A stretch of DNA of 64,000 nt from JAJFUI01 sp963754135 (GCA_963754135.1 CAVWEY010000003.1:558001-622000); one strand, 5' to 3'; positions 1 to 8,248 are shown, counted from the first letter of the stretch. Numbers and translations are program-made. Notes: generated by a model not told the origin, from the sequence alone.

Positions 1-139
1 TATACTACGCCGCTAATGCCACTAACAGCCTTTCCACCAGAGGCAGTCGTTATTGCCCTAATCTCTTTCTGCATAACGACTTCCCGCGAAACCAACCCAC
101 GCAGTAAATCCCCTGACGGCGTACGGTTGCAGAATCGTC

Positions 140-171
140 CGTTTAATGTAGTATATATACTACATTAAACG
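140..171. repeat. Perfect 32-bp AT-rich palindrome upstream of the GxxExxY gene
   Basis: Both 16-base halves are exact reverse complements (half-site GTTTAATGTAGTATA plus one flanking C/G pair). It ends 32 bases before the GTG start at 204, and no T-run follows. It could be an operator for a dimeric regulator, a cruciform or a mobile-element relic. An assembly fold-back is less likely because the flanks are not mirrored. The preceding 139 bases hold no gene I recognise. Confidence 0.75.
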
Positions 172-203
172 ACTGACGTGCGGACGTAGGGCGGTGCGAC
201 GCC

Positions 204-593
204 GTGCGCGAAACGGCGTATGCGATACACGTCTATCATGGGCACGGGCACTTGGAGAAGGTATATGAAAACGCCTTGGCGCACCGGCTGCGGAAGGCGG
301 GCGTCCGGGTGGAGCAGCAGCATCCATTGACCGTCTATGACGAGGACGGAACCATCATCGGCGAGTACTTCGCCGACCTCTTGGTGGACGGCCGGCTGAT
401 CGTCGAACTGAAGGCCTGCCGGGCAATTGCCGACGAACACGTTGCACAGATTTTCGGCTACCTCAAGTCGGCTCGGATCAAGCACGGATTGCTCATCAAC
501 TTCGGCAGCTACAAGTTCCAGATCAAGAAGTACATCTTCAGCCACGAAGGAACACAAGGAACGCAAAGGGAACCAGACAAGGAGAGAGAATAA
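204..593 (+). CDS. GxxExxY protein (PD-(D/E)XK nuclease-like family)
   Basis: A 129-residue protein with the family signature: the segment HLEKVYENALAHRLRKAG near residues 16-33 carries the ExxYExAL core, followed by a 'GEYFADLLVDGRLIVELKA' strand region with the D...E-x-K arrangement of PD-(D/E)XK folds, and a LINFG motif near residue 98. The family is widespread in Bacteroidota, Planctomycetota and Chloroflexota and its role is unknown; nuclease activity is only inferred from fold similarity. A GTG at 204 is the first usable start; a TGA lies in frame at 174, so the N-terminus is slightly shorter than usual. The last ~15 residues (HEGTQGTQREPDKERE) are low-complexity and are encoded by one arm of an inverted repeat (see 539-760), so the native C-terminus has probably been replaced. 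Confidence 0.75.
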   Translation: MRETAYAIHVYHGHGHLEKVYENALAHRLRKAGVRVEQQHPLTVYDEDGTIIGEYFADLLVDGRLIVELKACRAIADEHVAQIFGYLKSARIKHGLLINFGSYKFQIKKYIFSHEGTQGTQREPDKERE

Positions 594-760
594 GAAGAGG
601 GTTGGGTTGAGGCCGCGGAATGGTGTGGATGGATTGTCCCCGCACGGTTGCGTGACGGTAAAGGCGATCCCCTGAGTAGCGCCCGTACCGTGGGACAATT
701 TGGATTGCCGGCTCTCCTCTCCTGACTTGTCTTTGAGTTCTTTGCGTTTCTTTCGCGGCT
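539..760. repeat. Imperfect inverted repeat flanking a 140-base gap
   Basis: The arm at 539-583 (AGCCACGAAGGAACACAAGG...) recurs inverted at 722-760 (revcomp AGCCGCGAAAGAAACGCAAAG...). A second shorter pair nests inside: TTGTCCC at 634-640 and GGGACAA at 692-698. The left arm runs through the last codons of the GxxExxY gene. It lies between that gene and the convergent response regulator, where a bidirectional terminator would be expected. Confidence 0.55.
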
Positions 761-784
761 GAATCAGTCGTGTTGTAGCTGGCG

Positions 785-1201
785 TTACGAGGTGAGCGTC
801 GCCGGCCGCGGCGGCAGTCCGATGCGGAAGGCGTCCCCGTGTTCGACCGGCGAGAGGACCCGGGTCACGGCCATCGCCAACTCGGTGAAGCCCGTGTTCT
901 TGTCGACGCACGCCGCGGCAAGGCACGAGCGGCGGTCGGCCGTACACATGTCGTCGTTGGCCGTGTAGAGGATCACCGGCAGTTGAGGAGCGATCACGCT
1001 CAGCTCCTTGGCCACCTCGAACCCGGTCATACCGGGCATCCGTACGTCCAGAACGGCAACGTCCGGGCTATCGGCCGCCACGGCGTGGAAGGCCTCGACG
1101 CCGTCCTCGGCCAGCACGACGCGGTAGCCCTCCTCCTGGAAGACCCGCTTGCACAACTCGCGGAATCCCCGGTCATCGTCGACAAAAAGAATCGTTTTCA
1201 C
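785..1201 (-). CDS. Single-domain response regulator (CheY-like receiver)
   Basis: About 138 residues forming one receiver domain and no output domain. The acidic pocket is FVDDDRG near the N-terminus, the phospho-acceptor Asp is in AVLDVRMPGMTGFE, a Thr sits in LYTAND, and the conserved Lys is in CVDKNTG. I start at the GTG at 1199-1201 because AAGGAG precedes it with good spacing; a TTG at 1229-1231 would add ten residues. No histidine kinase is nearby, so its partner is encoded elsewhere. It probably acts through protein-protein contact, as CheY/Spo0F-type proteins do. The C-terminal tail after the domain (HGDAFRIGLPPRPATLTS) is not conserved in the family. Confidence 0.9.
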   Translation of the reverse strand: MKTILFVDDDRGFRELCKRVFQEEGYRVVLAEDGVEAFHAVAADSPDVAVLDVRMPGMTGFEVAKELSVIAPQLPVILYTANDDMCTADRRSCLAAACVDKNTGFTELAMAVTRVLSPVEHGDAFRIGLPPRPATLTS

Positions 1202-1594
1202 GGGCTTGCTCCTTCGCAGGTATTCGCTCAAGGATTACCCTCTGCTCTCAGTGTATCCGTTACGGCCGGTGCGCAAATCCAGAGTCTGCTGGCGTTTCCA
1301 TCGGCAGATTGCCTGGTCCCCTGGTCGGGGATTTCCTTGCCCTTGGAGGCCCGCCGCCCGATGTGCGCTGGCCTGTTTCTTACCGTCGTCAGCCGATCAC
1401 CGATCCCCATTTCAAGATTTTGCCGATTTACCGGCGGCCGGCGGGCGCTAGACTTGATCTTATCGTGTGCCCGGGCGCGGCGTCCCGACGAGCGAAGCCC
1501 CCCGGCGGCGTGGTTTTTGTTTGATGGCCTTTCCGCCGTCCATCCCGGCAGAAGGGCCCGGACACCGGATGGCAGATAGCGAAGGAGGTGTGCG
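1202..1594. other. Intergenic region between divergent response regulator and Hsp20 genes
   Basis: This 393-base gap between divergent genes must hold both promoters. I see no CIRCE heat-shock operator and no clear sigma-70 pair. A GAAGGAGGTG ribosome-binding site at 1581-1590 serves the downstream Hsp20 gene. Confidence 0.5.
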
Positions 1595-2044
1595 ATGGTG
1601 CGGACATTGGCTCCCTGGAAAGGCCGTTTGCCCCAGTTCTTTGGCGAGTTCGAGCGGGAAATGGAGAACCTGATGGAACAGCTCTTTGCCGATGGAAACG
1701 CGGCGCGGGCGGTCCAGGCGTTCGCCCCCCGCGCCACCGTCGCCGAGAGCGATAACGGCTACGAGATCGAGGTCGATCTCCCCGGCGTGCAGCCGGCCGA
1801 CCTCACGGTCGAAATGCGAGGCCAGGAGCTTTGGCTCACCGGCGAGCGGAAGCAGCAGAAAGAGGAGAAGGGCAAGACCTACCACCGGATCGAGCAGGAG
1901 TACGGGCGGTTCGAGCGGGTGATCCCGCTGGCGGCCCCCGTGGACGAGAACAAGATCAAGGCCCAATACCACGACGGCATCCTGAAGATCATGGTGCCGA
2001 AGAGCGAGGCCCAGCGCCCCAAGCGGATTACGGTCTCGACCTGA
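1595..2044 (+). CDS. Hsp20/alpha-crystallin small heat-shock protein
   Basis: 149 residues. A short N-terminal arm is followed by an alpha-crystallin domain from about residue 45 (PRATVAESDNGYEIEVDLPG) to the end. It has the diagnostic DLPGVQPADLTV and GILKIMVPK motifs (the A-x-x-x-G-I-L-x-I beta-9 signature). Small heat-shock proteins are ATP-independent holdases that oligomerise and keep unfolding clients soluble for DnaK/ClpB. A strong AAGGAGG site lies just upstream of ATG 1595. It is the first of four Hsp20 paralogs within 9 kb and is separated from the other three by the minus-strand fatty-acid cluster. Confidence 0.95.
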   Translation: MVRTLAPWKGRLPQFFGEFEREMENLMEQLFADGNAARAVQAFAPRATVAESDNGYEIEVDLPGVQPADLTVEMRGQELWLTGERKQQKEEKGKTYHRIEQEYGRFERVIPLAAPVDENKIKAQYHDGILKIMVPKSEAQRPKRITVST

Positions 2045-2062
2045 CGCCCATTGTGCCTTTGG

Positions 2063-2143
2063 GGTGGCACGCCCTGAAAGGGCGTGGTGGACCCCGCCAA
2101 CTCCACCCTTGCCGCCCGCCACGCCCTTTCAGGGCGTGCCACC
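2063..2143. repeat. Palindromic element, word family 'GGTGGCACGCCCTGAAAGGG'
   Basis: The left arm 2063-2090 and right arm 2116-2143 are nearly perfect reverse complements, and each arm contains its own small palindrome (GCCCTGAAAGGGC). The element begins 19 bases after the Hsp20 stop and its right end abuts the fabF stop codon (CTA at 2143-2145 on the plus strand). This places it as a terminator between convergent genes. The same word recurs at 35692/37499 and 38588-38668. Confidence 0.85.
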
Positions 2144-3501
2144 TAGCCCGCAAACCGGCTGACCAACAGCGAGATGTTCTGGCCGCCGAAGCCGAAACTG
2201 TTGTTCAACGCCGCGTCGCAGCGGTGCGGCCGGGCGACGTTCGGGATGTAGTCCAAGTCGCAGTCGGGATCGACGTTCTCGTAGTTGGTCGTCGGCGGGA
2301 CGACGTTGTCGCGGATCGCCAGCAGGCAGATGATCAACTCGGTGGCGCCGGCGGCGGCGATCAGATGGCCCATCATGCTCTTTGTGCTCGAAATGGGGAT
2401 CTGGTACGCCCGCGGGCCGAACACCTGCTTGATGGCCAGGCTCTCCACGCGGTCGTTTACCGCGGTGCTGGTGCCGTGGGCGTTGATGTAATCGACGTCG
2501 TCGAGGCCCAGGCCGGCGTCGGCCAGCGCCATCTTCATGCAACTGATCGCGCCGCGGCCCTCGGGATGCGTGTCCGTGATGCGGAAGGCGTCGGCGGTCG
2601 AGCCGTAGCCGACGATCTCGCCGTAGATTTTCGCCCCGCGGGCCTGGGCGCCTTCGAGGCTTTCGAGGATCACCATGCCGGCCCCTTCGCCCAAGACGAA
2701 GCCGTCCCGGTCGCGGTCGAACGGGCGCGAGGCCCGCTGCGGCTCGTCGTTGCGGGTGCTCAGGGCCGTCAACAGGTTAAAGCCGGTCACGCCGAAGGGG
2801 TGGATCATGGAATGCGCCCCGCCGGAGAGCATCACGTCCGCCTCGCCGCGGCGGATGATCTCGACCGCCTCGCCGATCGCCTGGCTGCTGGCGGCGCAGG
2901 CCGTCAGGCAATTCAGGTTCGGCCCTTCGGCGCCGAAGAGGCTGGCTAGGTGGCCGCCGGGCATGTTCGGCTCCTGCTCCAACTCGGTGATCGGGTGGAG
3001 CGTCTCCATGCCGCGGCGGATGAACTTCGCCACGTCGAGCTTCTCGCCGCCGCTCAGGCCGGCCACCATCATGTCCGTGAAGCGGTGGAAGTCCTGCTGC
3101 CCCTCGCCGCTGCCGGTGTAGACGCCGAAGCGGGCCGGATCATAGTAGACGCGGCATCCTGCCGCGTCCGCTCCGGTTGGGGCGGCAGTTGAACTGCCGC
3201 CCCCACGAGGCGCGCCGGCTCCGCAGTCCAGGCCCGCGTCGGCCATCGCCTGCTTGGCCGCGCCGACGGCGAAATGCGTGTGCCGGCCCTGAAACTGCCA
3301 GTCCTCGGGCTTCTCGCCCGCCTGGGAGATGTCCCAGTTGCGGACTTCGGCCGCGATTTTGGTGGGGAATTGGCTCGCGTCGAAGAGGCTGATATAGTCC
3401 ACGCCCGACTCGCCGGCTCGCAGCCGCCGCCACATGGTGTCCACGTCCGCGCCCAGCGGCGTCACGCAGCCGATCCCGGTCACCACAACCCGTCGTCTCA
3501 T
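2143..3501 (-). CDS. Beta-ketoacyl-ACP synthase II family protein (FabF-like)
   Basis: About 452 residues of thiolase fold that would condense malonyl-ACP with an acyl primer. The nucleophile Cys is in NCLTACAASS (about residue 200) and the two catalytic His are in INAHGTSTAV and STKSMMGHLIAAAG. The C-terminal FGFGGQN loop is present. ATG 3499-3501 (MRRRVVVTG) is the family start; an upstream in-frame ATG at 3528 gives nine unsupported residues. Around residues 93-121 the protein carries a Gly/Ala/Ser-rich insert that is absent from the family and is encoded by two hairpins (3148-3205). It is the last gene of a minus-strand operon with FabZ-, FabG- and ACP-like genes, from which it is separated by the HerA/radical SAM insert. 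Confidence 0.93.
   Translation of the reverse strand: MRRRVVVTGIGCVTPLGADVDTMWRRLRAGESGVDYISLFDASQFPTKIAAEVRNWDISQAGEKPEDWQFQGRHTHFAVGAAKQAMADAGLDCGAGAPRGGGSSTAAPTGADAAGCRVYYDPARFGVYTGSGEGQQDFHRFTDMMVAGLSGGEKLDVAKFIRRGMETLHPITELEQEPNMPGGHLASLFGAEGPNLNCLTACAASSQAIGEAVEIIRRGEADVMLSGGAHSMIHPFGVTGFNLLTALSTRNDEPQRASRPFDRDRDGFVLGEGAGMVILESLEGAQARGAKIYGEIVGYGSTADAFRITDTHPEGRGAISCMKMALADAGLGLDDVDYINAHGTSTAVNDRVESLAIKQVFGPRAYQIPISSTKSMMGHLIAAAGATELIICLLAIRDNVVPPTTNYENVDPDCDLDYIPNVARPHRCDAALNNSFGFGGQNISLLVSRFAG
3148..3205. repeat. In-frame double hairpin inside fabF
   Basis: Two adjacent stem-loops lie inside the coding sequence: GACGCGGC/GCCGCGTC around ATCCT (3148-3168), and GGGGCGGCAGT/ACTGCCGCCCC around TGA (3179-3203). 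The reading frame stays open through both and yields a Gly/Ser/Ala-rich insert where other FabF proteins go straight from the alpha helix to the DPARFG strand. The GCGGCATCCTGCCGC core recurs near 8990-9002. Confidence 0.8.
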
Positions 3502-3528
3502 AATACTATACCGTAAACGTGAGCGCAC

Positions 3529-4638
3529 TCACCATGGTGGTTTCCACACTATCATGGATGCCCCACCGCCGACATCGCGGAAATGTCCAATCTCGGTAGA
3601 ATATAACAAGTTGCCTGGCAACTGTAACTTCTTGATCCCGTAAACATCATTCGTCTCATTTAGCGCCTCACCCAAACACCCACCACCGCAATGACCCTTC
3701 CAGTTGCAGGAAGAGCAACCCCTGAGATTGTCGGATCGGCGTGATAGAATCGTTCTGATATTTTTGGAATCGTAAACGATCTGCCTTCTCTTCGAATCGT
3801 ATTTCCCCCAAACCATATCACGCAAGGGCGTGTCCCTTGAAAAAGCCATGTCGCAACAAGTTACAGTACCATCGACCGTGAGATGTGGAGTCGTATAGCA
3901 GCCGCGACATCCGTACTGGCTTCCCGTGCCAACGTTGGTTGTCAGAATGCTACTGAGTGAGATGTGCAGCTTGCGGGCCCTTTCCTGTGCCCGCAAGAAA
4001 GCCTTCGCGTACACGATTGGATCGGAAATGAGGAGATTGGTCGGAAACGAATCTGCCTTATCGTAGGCGACGGGCAGAAATACTGGGTCGGCACAGACAT
4101 TCTTCACGCCCAGACTGGCGAAATAGTCCACGATCTCCGATTGCCTTTCGACACTCTCCGAAGTCACTGTCGCCCGAACGCCGAACAGGCACTTCCGAAC
4201 GCCAGCAAATCTGCGAATATTGGATGCAACGACGCTACTTGTTGCCTCACCATCAATTGAGCGACGGTACCGGTTGTGTATATCAGGGGGGCCATCGCAC
4301 GACAGCCACAACACGTCCACGTTGGTCTCGATCCAGTCGCCAACGGTCTCCGAAAACACTCCGTTACTTTGCAGCTCTACTCGCAATTGCCCATCGGCTA
4401 CAGTTCTCGCAAAGTCAACTATCTCCCTGAGCCTACCAGGGGCCTGTGTAGCTTCACCCACACCAAACAGCCGTAATTCATATGATCCAGCCGTGCCGAA
4501 GAACTCGGCAATACCCACCTTCGCAAAATCCAGGTCAATCGTAGCAGGTGTCTGCCACCCACGTGAATAGCAATACTTGCATCTCAGATTACATCCACCA
4601 TGAACGAAAACGGTTACACATTTGCTTAAAGTGCTCAC
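3529..4638 (-). CDS. Radical SAM/SPASM domain protein
   Basis: 369 residues. The radical SAM cluster motif is CNLRCKYCY (CxxxCxxC) about residue 16, followed by the TIM-barrel strands (FGVGEAT, LQSNG, LSCDGP). A C-terminal SPASM-type region has paired cysteines (GCRGCYTTPHLTVDG, TCCDM, CSSCNWKGHCGGGC) for auxiliary Fe-S clusters. SPASM enzymes usually modify peptides or proteins (thioether links, sulfatase maturation). The GTG start at 4636-4638 is chosen because AAAGGAG lies 8 bases upstream and because it overlaps the stop of the HerA-like gene as GTGA, implying translational coupling. Low G+C and codon use unlike the flanking fab genes point to acquisition. No precursor peptide is recognised nearby. 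Confidence 0.85.
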   Translation of the reverse strand: MSTLSKCVTVFVHGGCNLRCKYCYSRGWQTPATIDLDFAKVGIAEFFGTAGSYELRLFGVGEATQAPGRLREIVDFARTVADGQLRVELQSNGVFSETVGDWIETNVDVLWLSCDGPPDIHNRYRRSIDGEATSSVVASNIRRFAGVRKCLFGVRATVTSESVERQSEIVDYFASLGVKNVCADPVFLPVAYDKADSFPTNLLISDPIVYAKAFLRAQERARKLHISLSSILTTNVGTGSQYGCRGCYTTPHLTVDGTVTCCDMAFSRDTPLRDMVWGKYDSKRRQIVYDSKNIRTILSRRSDNLRGCSSCNWKGHCGGGCLGEALNETNDVYGIKKLQLPGNLLYSTEIGHFRDVGGGASMIVWKPPW

Positions 4639-6434
4639 TTGTCTACTCCTTTTATTAGGGGCACGCGGACGACGATCGCTGGCAGAGGAGTTCCTTCCTT
4701 GGAAACTGCCTGACATACGACAAAACCTTTTTTCAGTTCCCCTATCCCAGTAGCAATGCTCTTAGGAAGGCCAGGAACATTAGCGAGGTTGGTTACGACG
4801 CGGTTGTTGAGGTCACTAACAGCTAACCTGTGCAGTATCCGATTCTCACACAATGCCCAAATCTTATCCCCACCCTCGAGGGTCTGTGTGGGAATAATGA
4901 CACCCACCCCCGCCTCCCGGCATGCTCTCAGTGCGCAGGCGAGATGGTCGTCTATCAATCCATTCGCATTAGAAAGAATCAGTATTTCATCCAGAATGAC
5001 GACTAGCTCCAGAGGCTTCTGTGCCCCTCCTGCTTCTCCTATGAGGGTATTAACTTCCTGCAAGTAGTGCAGGGCAAGCTTTTTGCCTGCTTCGCCACGG
5101 TTAGTTCTCACAAATGAGATACCCGAACTGAGATCCCTTCACACTCTGCGCCGTCACCCCAATATCCTTCCCTCTACACCGCTTGATGTCCGCATCCGAG
5201 ATGGACTTCTCGCCCTTAAATGTAATAAAGATAACTTTGACACCATTCCGGCAATCTCCCTAGCAATGTGTAGGCAGGTATTAGTCTTCCCTGAGCCTTG
5301 TGGGCCAGCTATTAGAGTGTTGTGTGTGAGCCCTTCGCGATCCATCACGGGAGTGATATCGTCCAGCTCTTGGCCATACCACACAGCCTTGCCTAATCGA
5401 ACACCTTGCACATTGGACCAGTATTTCGCAACACACTTTCTCAGAGACGCTGCCGATTCGTATACGTCCGGAAACTCACAAATTGTTGAATCAGAGGGAA
5501 ACGTCAGACAAAGAAGCTTCACGTTATCGTAGAACGCGTCCATCCACTTATTGTAATGATTCAAGGCATTAGAATTATATCCATTGAATTCGCATACGAG
5601 AAGAGCTCCATAGGGCGGAGGACAACCATCAACCATGAAGAGGTCTATGATGGTATCTCCTAGTGCATCATTAAAACAACGCAGAATGTCTTCCTCATCT
5701 TGATAGGCGACTAGAATGAATGTCACTACTTTGTCCAGTGCCGGTGACTTGACGAGGCAACGCGTTCCCAACAAGAAATGGTTCCTGCGCAGAGAAGTGT
5801 ATCTCGTGATGTGCTCCTGCCCGACTGTGTTTGGATCGATCTCTTCGTTTAGTGAAACGAGCCAACGACGGTCTTCTGGGGACAAATGATCTGGATTTAG
5901 CTGGCTTCGGGGATATTTTCTGCCATACATCACTGGCTTAACAACTTCGATGTTCAGAAGAGTCCTCGTCTTCCCGGGGCCGGCCTCTTGCTTCAAGCCG
6001 AAGTCCGCTTCCAGCGTACTGCAAATCTCCTTCATCTCATGGTCCGAGGCCACAATGCGAACGACAAAATCGAACTGACCCAACGTGGTGTAGGCGGAGA
6101 AATTGTATGTACGCTTTAATTCAAAGATCCAGTGCTTTACTGCGAAATAGATCTCTGGCTTCGCAGATATGAAGAGAAAATGAAGGTGTCCTTGATGATC
6201 AGATTTCGGCTTGAAGAGAAACGGGTTGATGAGTCCAAACCCTCTAAGGATTAGGCCACGTTTCTTCAATTGCGTGAACTGACGTTTTTGTTTTGCCGTC
6301 AGGCAAGTGAGGTCCAACTCCTCGCCGTATCGAACTTGCTCGATAAACTTCGCGTCCTCTTTCAACAGTTGTTTCGCCAGTTCCTCCTCCGTAAGATACG
6401 TGGACACCGACTGCGCGGTAATGTCTTTAGCCAT
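4635..6434 (-). CDS. HerA/FtsK-type P-loop ATPase with N-terminal Lrp-like regions (frame disrupted)
   Basis: The first 420 residues (6434 to about 5250) contain an N-terminal helix-turn-helix-like stretch (LTAKQKRQFTQLKKRGLI) and two segments resembling Lrp/AsnC effector folds (AYTTLGQFDFVVRIVA). A Walker A motif GPQGSGKTNT follows. Walker B (LELVVILDE) and a sensor region lie in the same frame from 5111 to 4635. Between about 5250 and 5120 this frame has two TGA stops, while another frame reads a sensible strand (VKVIFITFKGEKS). The gene therefore carries two compensating single-base shifts: real decay or assembly error. AAGGA precedes ATG 6434. It overlaps the radical SAM gene. Family: HerA ATPases are hexameric DNA pumps, often defence-linked; here the partner is a radical SAM enzyme, not a nuclease. 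Confidence 0.65.
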
Positions 6435-6515
6435 GACGTCAGTCCTTCCGCAGTTTGTGTGGTGTGTAGTGAATCCACTCATTCCAGCGGGCACATTGTC
6501 CATCAGTACGGCAGG

Positions 6516-7040
6516 TCATTTCTTCCCTTCCGCCGCCTCGACGAGTTGCCGCGGGGGCTGAAGCCGGCTGCCGTCGGCCGCCACACCCACGTCGAAGGCG
6601 CCTAGCAGCCGCATCATCCGCAGGAACGTCTCCGGCTCGAAGAGGCTGCCCAGCTTGGGATCGTTCAGGTGGGCGAAGACGACCTCGGCCTCGGCGTGCA
6701 GCACGTCCCCTTTGTGGCTGGTGGTGCTGACCATGGCCCCTTCCGGCCGGACGTACTCGATAGTGGCCGTGTAGACGAGTTGATCGCCGGGCGTGGCCGC
6801 GAAGTGGAAGACGGCCTTGGGGACCTTGGCCAGCACGACCTTCTCGCGGAAGTGGTTGTACTCGCAGACCAGCAGCCCGCCCGTCTGCGCCATCCCCTCC
6901 AGCACCAGGGAATTGGGGAGCATCGGGTAGTGAGGGAAGTGGTCATGGACGTGGTCCTCGGCCAGCGAGATGTTCTTGACGGCCTTGGCGTACCGCCCGC
7001 TGTGAAACTCGAGGAACCGGTCGATCCAATACCATCGCAT
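6516..7040 (-). CDS. FabZ-like 3-hydroxyacyl-ACP dehydratase (hotdog fold)
   Basis: 174 residues from ATG 7040 (MRWYWIDRFLEF). The hotdog signature VHDHFPHYPMLPNSLVLEGMAQ gives the catalytic His and Glu of the FabZ/FabA family. It would dehydrate 3-hydroxyacyl-ACP. An alternative GTG start at 7058 would touch the ACP stop at 7060. It lies directly downstream of the ACP and is the last fab gene before the HerA insert. Two dehydratase-like proteins in one cluster suggest a specialised acyl pathway rather than housekeeping fatty-acid synthesis. Confidence 0.88.
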   Translation of the reverse strand: MRWYWIDRFLEFHSGRYAKAVKNISLAEDHVHDHFPHYPMLPNSLVLEGMAQTGGLLVCEYNHFREKVVLAKVPKAVFHFAATPGDQLVYTATIEYVRPEGAMVSTTSHKGDVLHAEAEVVFAHLNDPKLGSLFEPETFLRMMRLLGAFDVGVAADGSRLQPPRQLVEAAEGKK

Positions 7041-7059
7041 GGCAGTTGCCGCCCTCACC

Positions 7060-7452
7060 CTAGTCGGTCAATTCCACCTTGCTTTCGACGAAGTGGCACA
7101 TGTCGGCCACGGTCAGCACGTTGGCGAACTCCTGCACGGCCGGATTCTTGGCGAACTGGTCGAGGTTAACAAAGGGCATGCGTTTCCGCAGTTCGGCGAT
7201 GCCCGCCTCCGTGACCTTCCCGTCCTGGACGAACCGGGCATCGGTAAAGATGTCTTCGGGAGAGAGTTCGCTGCGGGGAATCTTGATGTCGAACGCCTTC
7301 TCAAGACGGAAAAAGATGTCGAGGAAGTCGATCAATTCGGCCCCCAGGTCGCCAGCCAGCGTGGCCTGCGGGGTCACGTCCTCCTCGTCCACGCCCAGGG
7401 CCTCGACCAGGGCGGTCCGGATTTTTTTGAAGACTTCTTCCTTTGTTGGCAT
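7060..7452 (-). CDS. Acyl carrier protein, long form, lacking the phosphopantetheine serine
   Basis: 130 residues, against about 80 in ordinary ACP; the extra C-terminal 50 residues are typical of an ACP subtype found in planctomycete fab clusters. Helix I and II match ACP (EEVFKKIRTALVEALGV, LAGDLGAELIDFLDIFFRLEKAF). The phosphopantetheine site, normally GA(D/E)S(I/L)D, reads GAELID: the Ser codon is TTG (Leu) rather than TCG, one transition away. If the base is right, the protein cannot be converted to holo-ACP in the usual way. It sits between FabG and the dehydratase in a tight operon. A GGGAGGT site lies upstream of ATG 7452. Confidence 0.88.
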   Translation of the reverse strand: MPTKEEVFKKIRTALVEALGVDEEDVTPQATLAGDLGAELIDFLDIFFRLEKAFDIKIPRSELSPEDIFTDARFVQDGKVTEAGIAELRKRMPFVNLDQFAKNPAVQEFANVLTVADMCHFVESKVELTD

Positions 7453-7486
7453 GAGTTTGTTGACCTCCCAGACTAAGTGAGTGTTA

Positions 7487-8239
7487 CTAGTGACTGCCCA
7501 AGCTCAGGCCGCCGTCGACGCGGAGCACCTGCCCGGTGACGTAGGCCGCCTCGTCGCTGGCCAGGAAGGCCACCGCGACCGCGACCTCCTCCGGCCGGCC
7601 GATCCGCCGCAGCGGAATCATCTTCTGGATTTGCTCTCCGGCGATCCCGCGGACTACCTGGCTCATGTCGGTTTCGATCATTCCCGGGGCGATGGCATTG
7701 ACGCGGACGCCCCGCGGGGCCAATTCCTTGGCCAGGGCCCGGCTCAAGGCGTTGATGCCCCCCTTGCTGGCGGCGTAGTTTACCTGGCCGCGGGCGGCGA
7801 ACTCGGCGGCCGTGCTCGACAGGTTCACGATGCTCCCCCGCCGTTTGATCATCATCGGCTGGGTCACGGCATGGCAATAGTTGAAGGTCCCGCCCAAATT
7901 GACGTCGATCACGTCCCGCCACTGCTCCTGGGTCATGGCGCCCAGCAGGCCGTCGTGAACGATTCCGGCCGAGTTCACCAACACGTCGATCTGCCCCCAC
8001 TGGTCGAAGAGCGGATCGACGATTTCATGCGCCCGCTGAAGATCGCGGACATCGGCTTGCAGGGCGAAGATTTGGCCCGGCGGCAAGTTCAACTCGGCCA
8101 CCAACGACTCGGCGGCTTGCCGGTTGCTGTGATAGATGAAGACGAGCTTGGCCCCCTCGGCGGCCAGCCGCTTGACGCAGGCCCGGCCGATGCCGCGGCT
8201 CCCGCCGGTCACAATCGCCGTCTTGCCTTCAAATCGCAT
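7487..8239 (-). CDS. fabG: 3-oxoacyl-ACP reductase FabG-like short-chain dehydrogenase
   Basis: 250 residues, the classical length. The NADP(H) site is TGGSRGIGRA, the NSAG motif is present (VNSAGIV), the catalytic Ser is in NLSSTAAEF and Tyr/Lys in YAASKGG. The C-terminus VTGQVLRVDGGLSLG is FabG-like. It would reduce 3-oxoacyl-ACP. It begins nine bases after the FabZ gene and precedes the ACP, so it belongs to the same operon. Another SDR function cannot be excluded, but the context supports acyl-ACP reduction. Confidence 0.93.
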   Translation of the reverse strand: MRFEGKTAIVTGGSRGIGRACVKRLAAEGAKLVFIYHSNRQAAESLVAELNLPPGQIFALQADVRDLQRAHEIVDPLFDQWGQIDVLVNSAGIVHDGLLGAMTQEQWRDVIDVNLGGTFNYCHAVTQPMMIKRRGSIVNLSSTAAEFAARGQVNYAASKGGINALSRALAKELAPRGVRVNAIAPGMIETDMSQVVRGIAGEQIQKMIPLRRIGRPEEVAVAVAFLASDEAAYVTGQVLRVDGGLSLGSH

Positions 8240-8248
8240 GAAAAACTG

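Noticed and set aside
165..947. Minus-strand frame of 260 codons overlapping the GxxExxY and response regulator genes
   Set aside because: Composition is Arg/Pro/Val-rich shadow text opposite a recognisable gene, with no domain.
1202..1594. CIRCE or other heat-shock operator before the Hsp20 genes
   Set aside because: No TTAGCACTC-N9-GAGTGCTAA or close variant is present here or before 9028.
2143..3528. Extra nine residues at the fabF N-terminus
   Set aside because: The family starts at MRRRVVVTG; the upstream residues have no homology and the upstream ATG abuts the inserted cassette.
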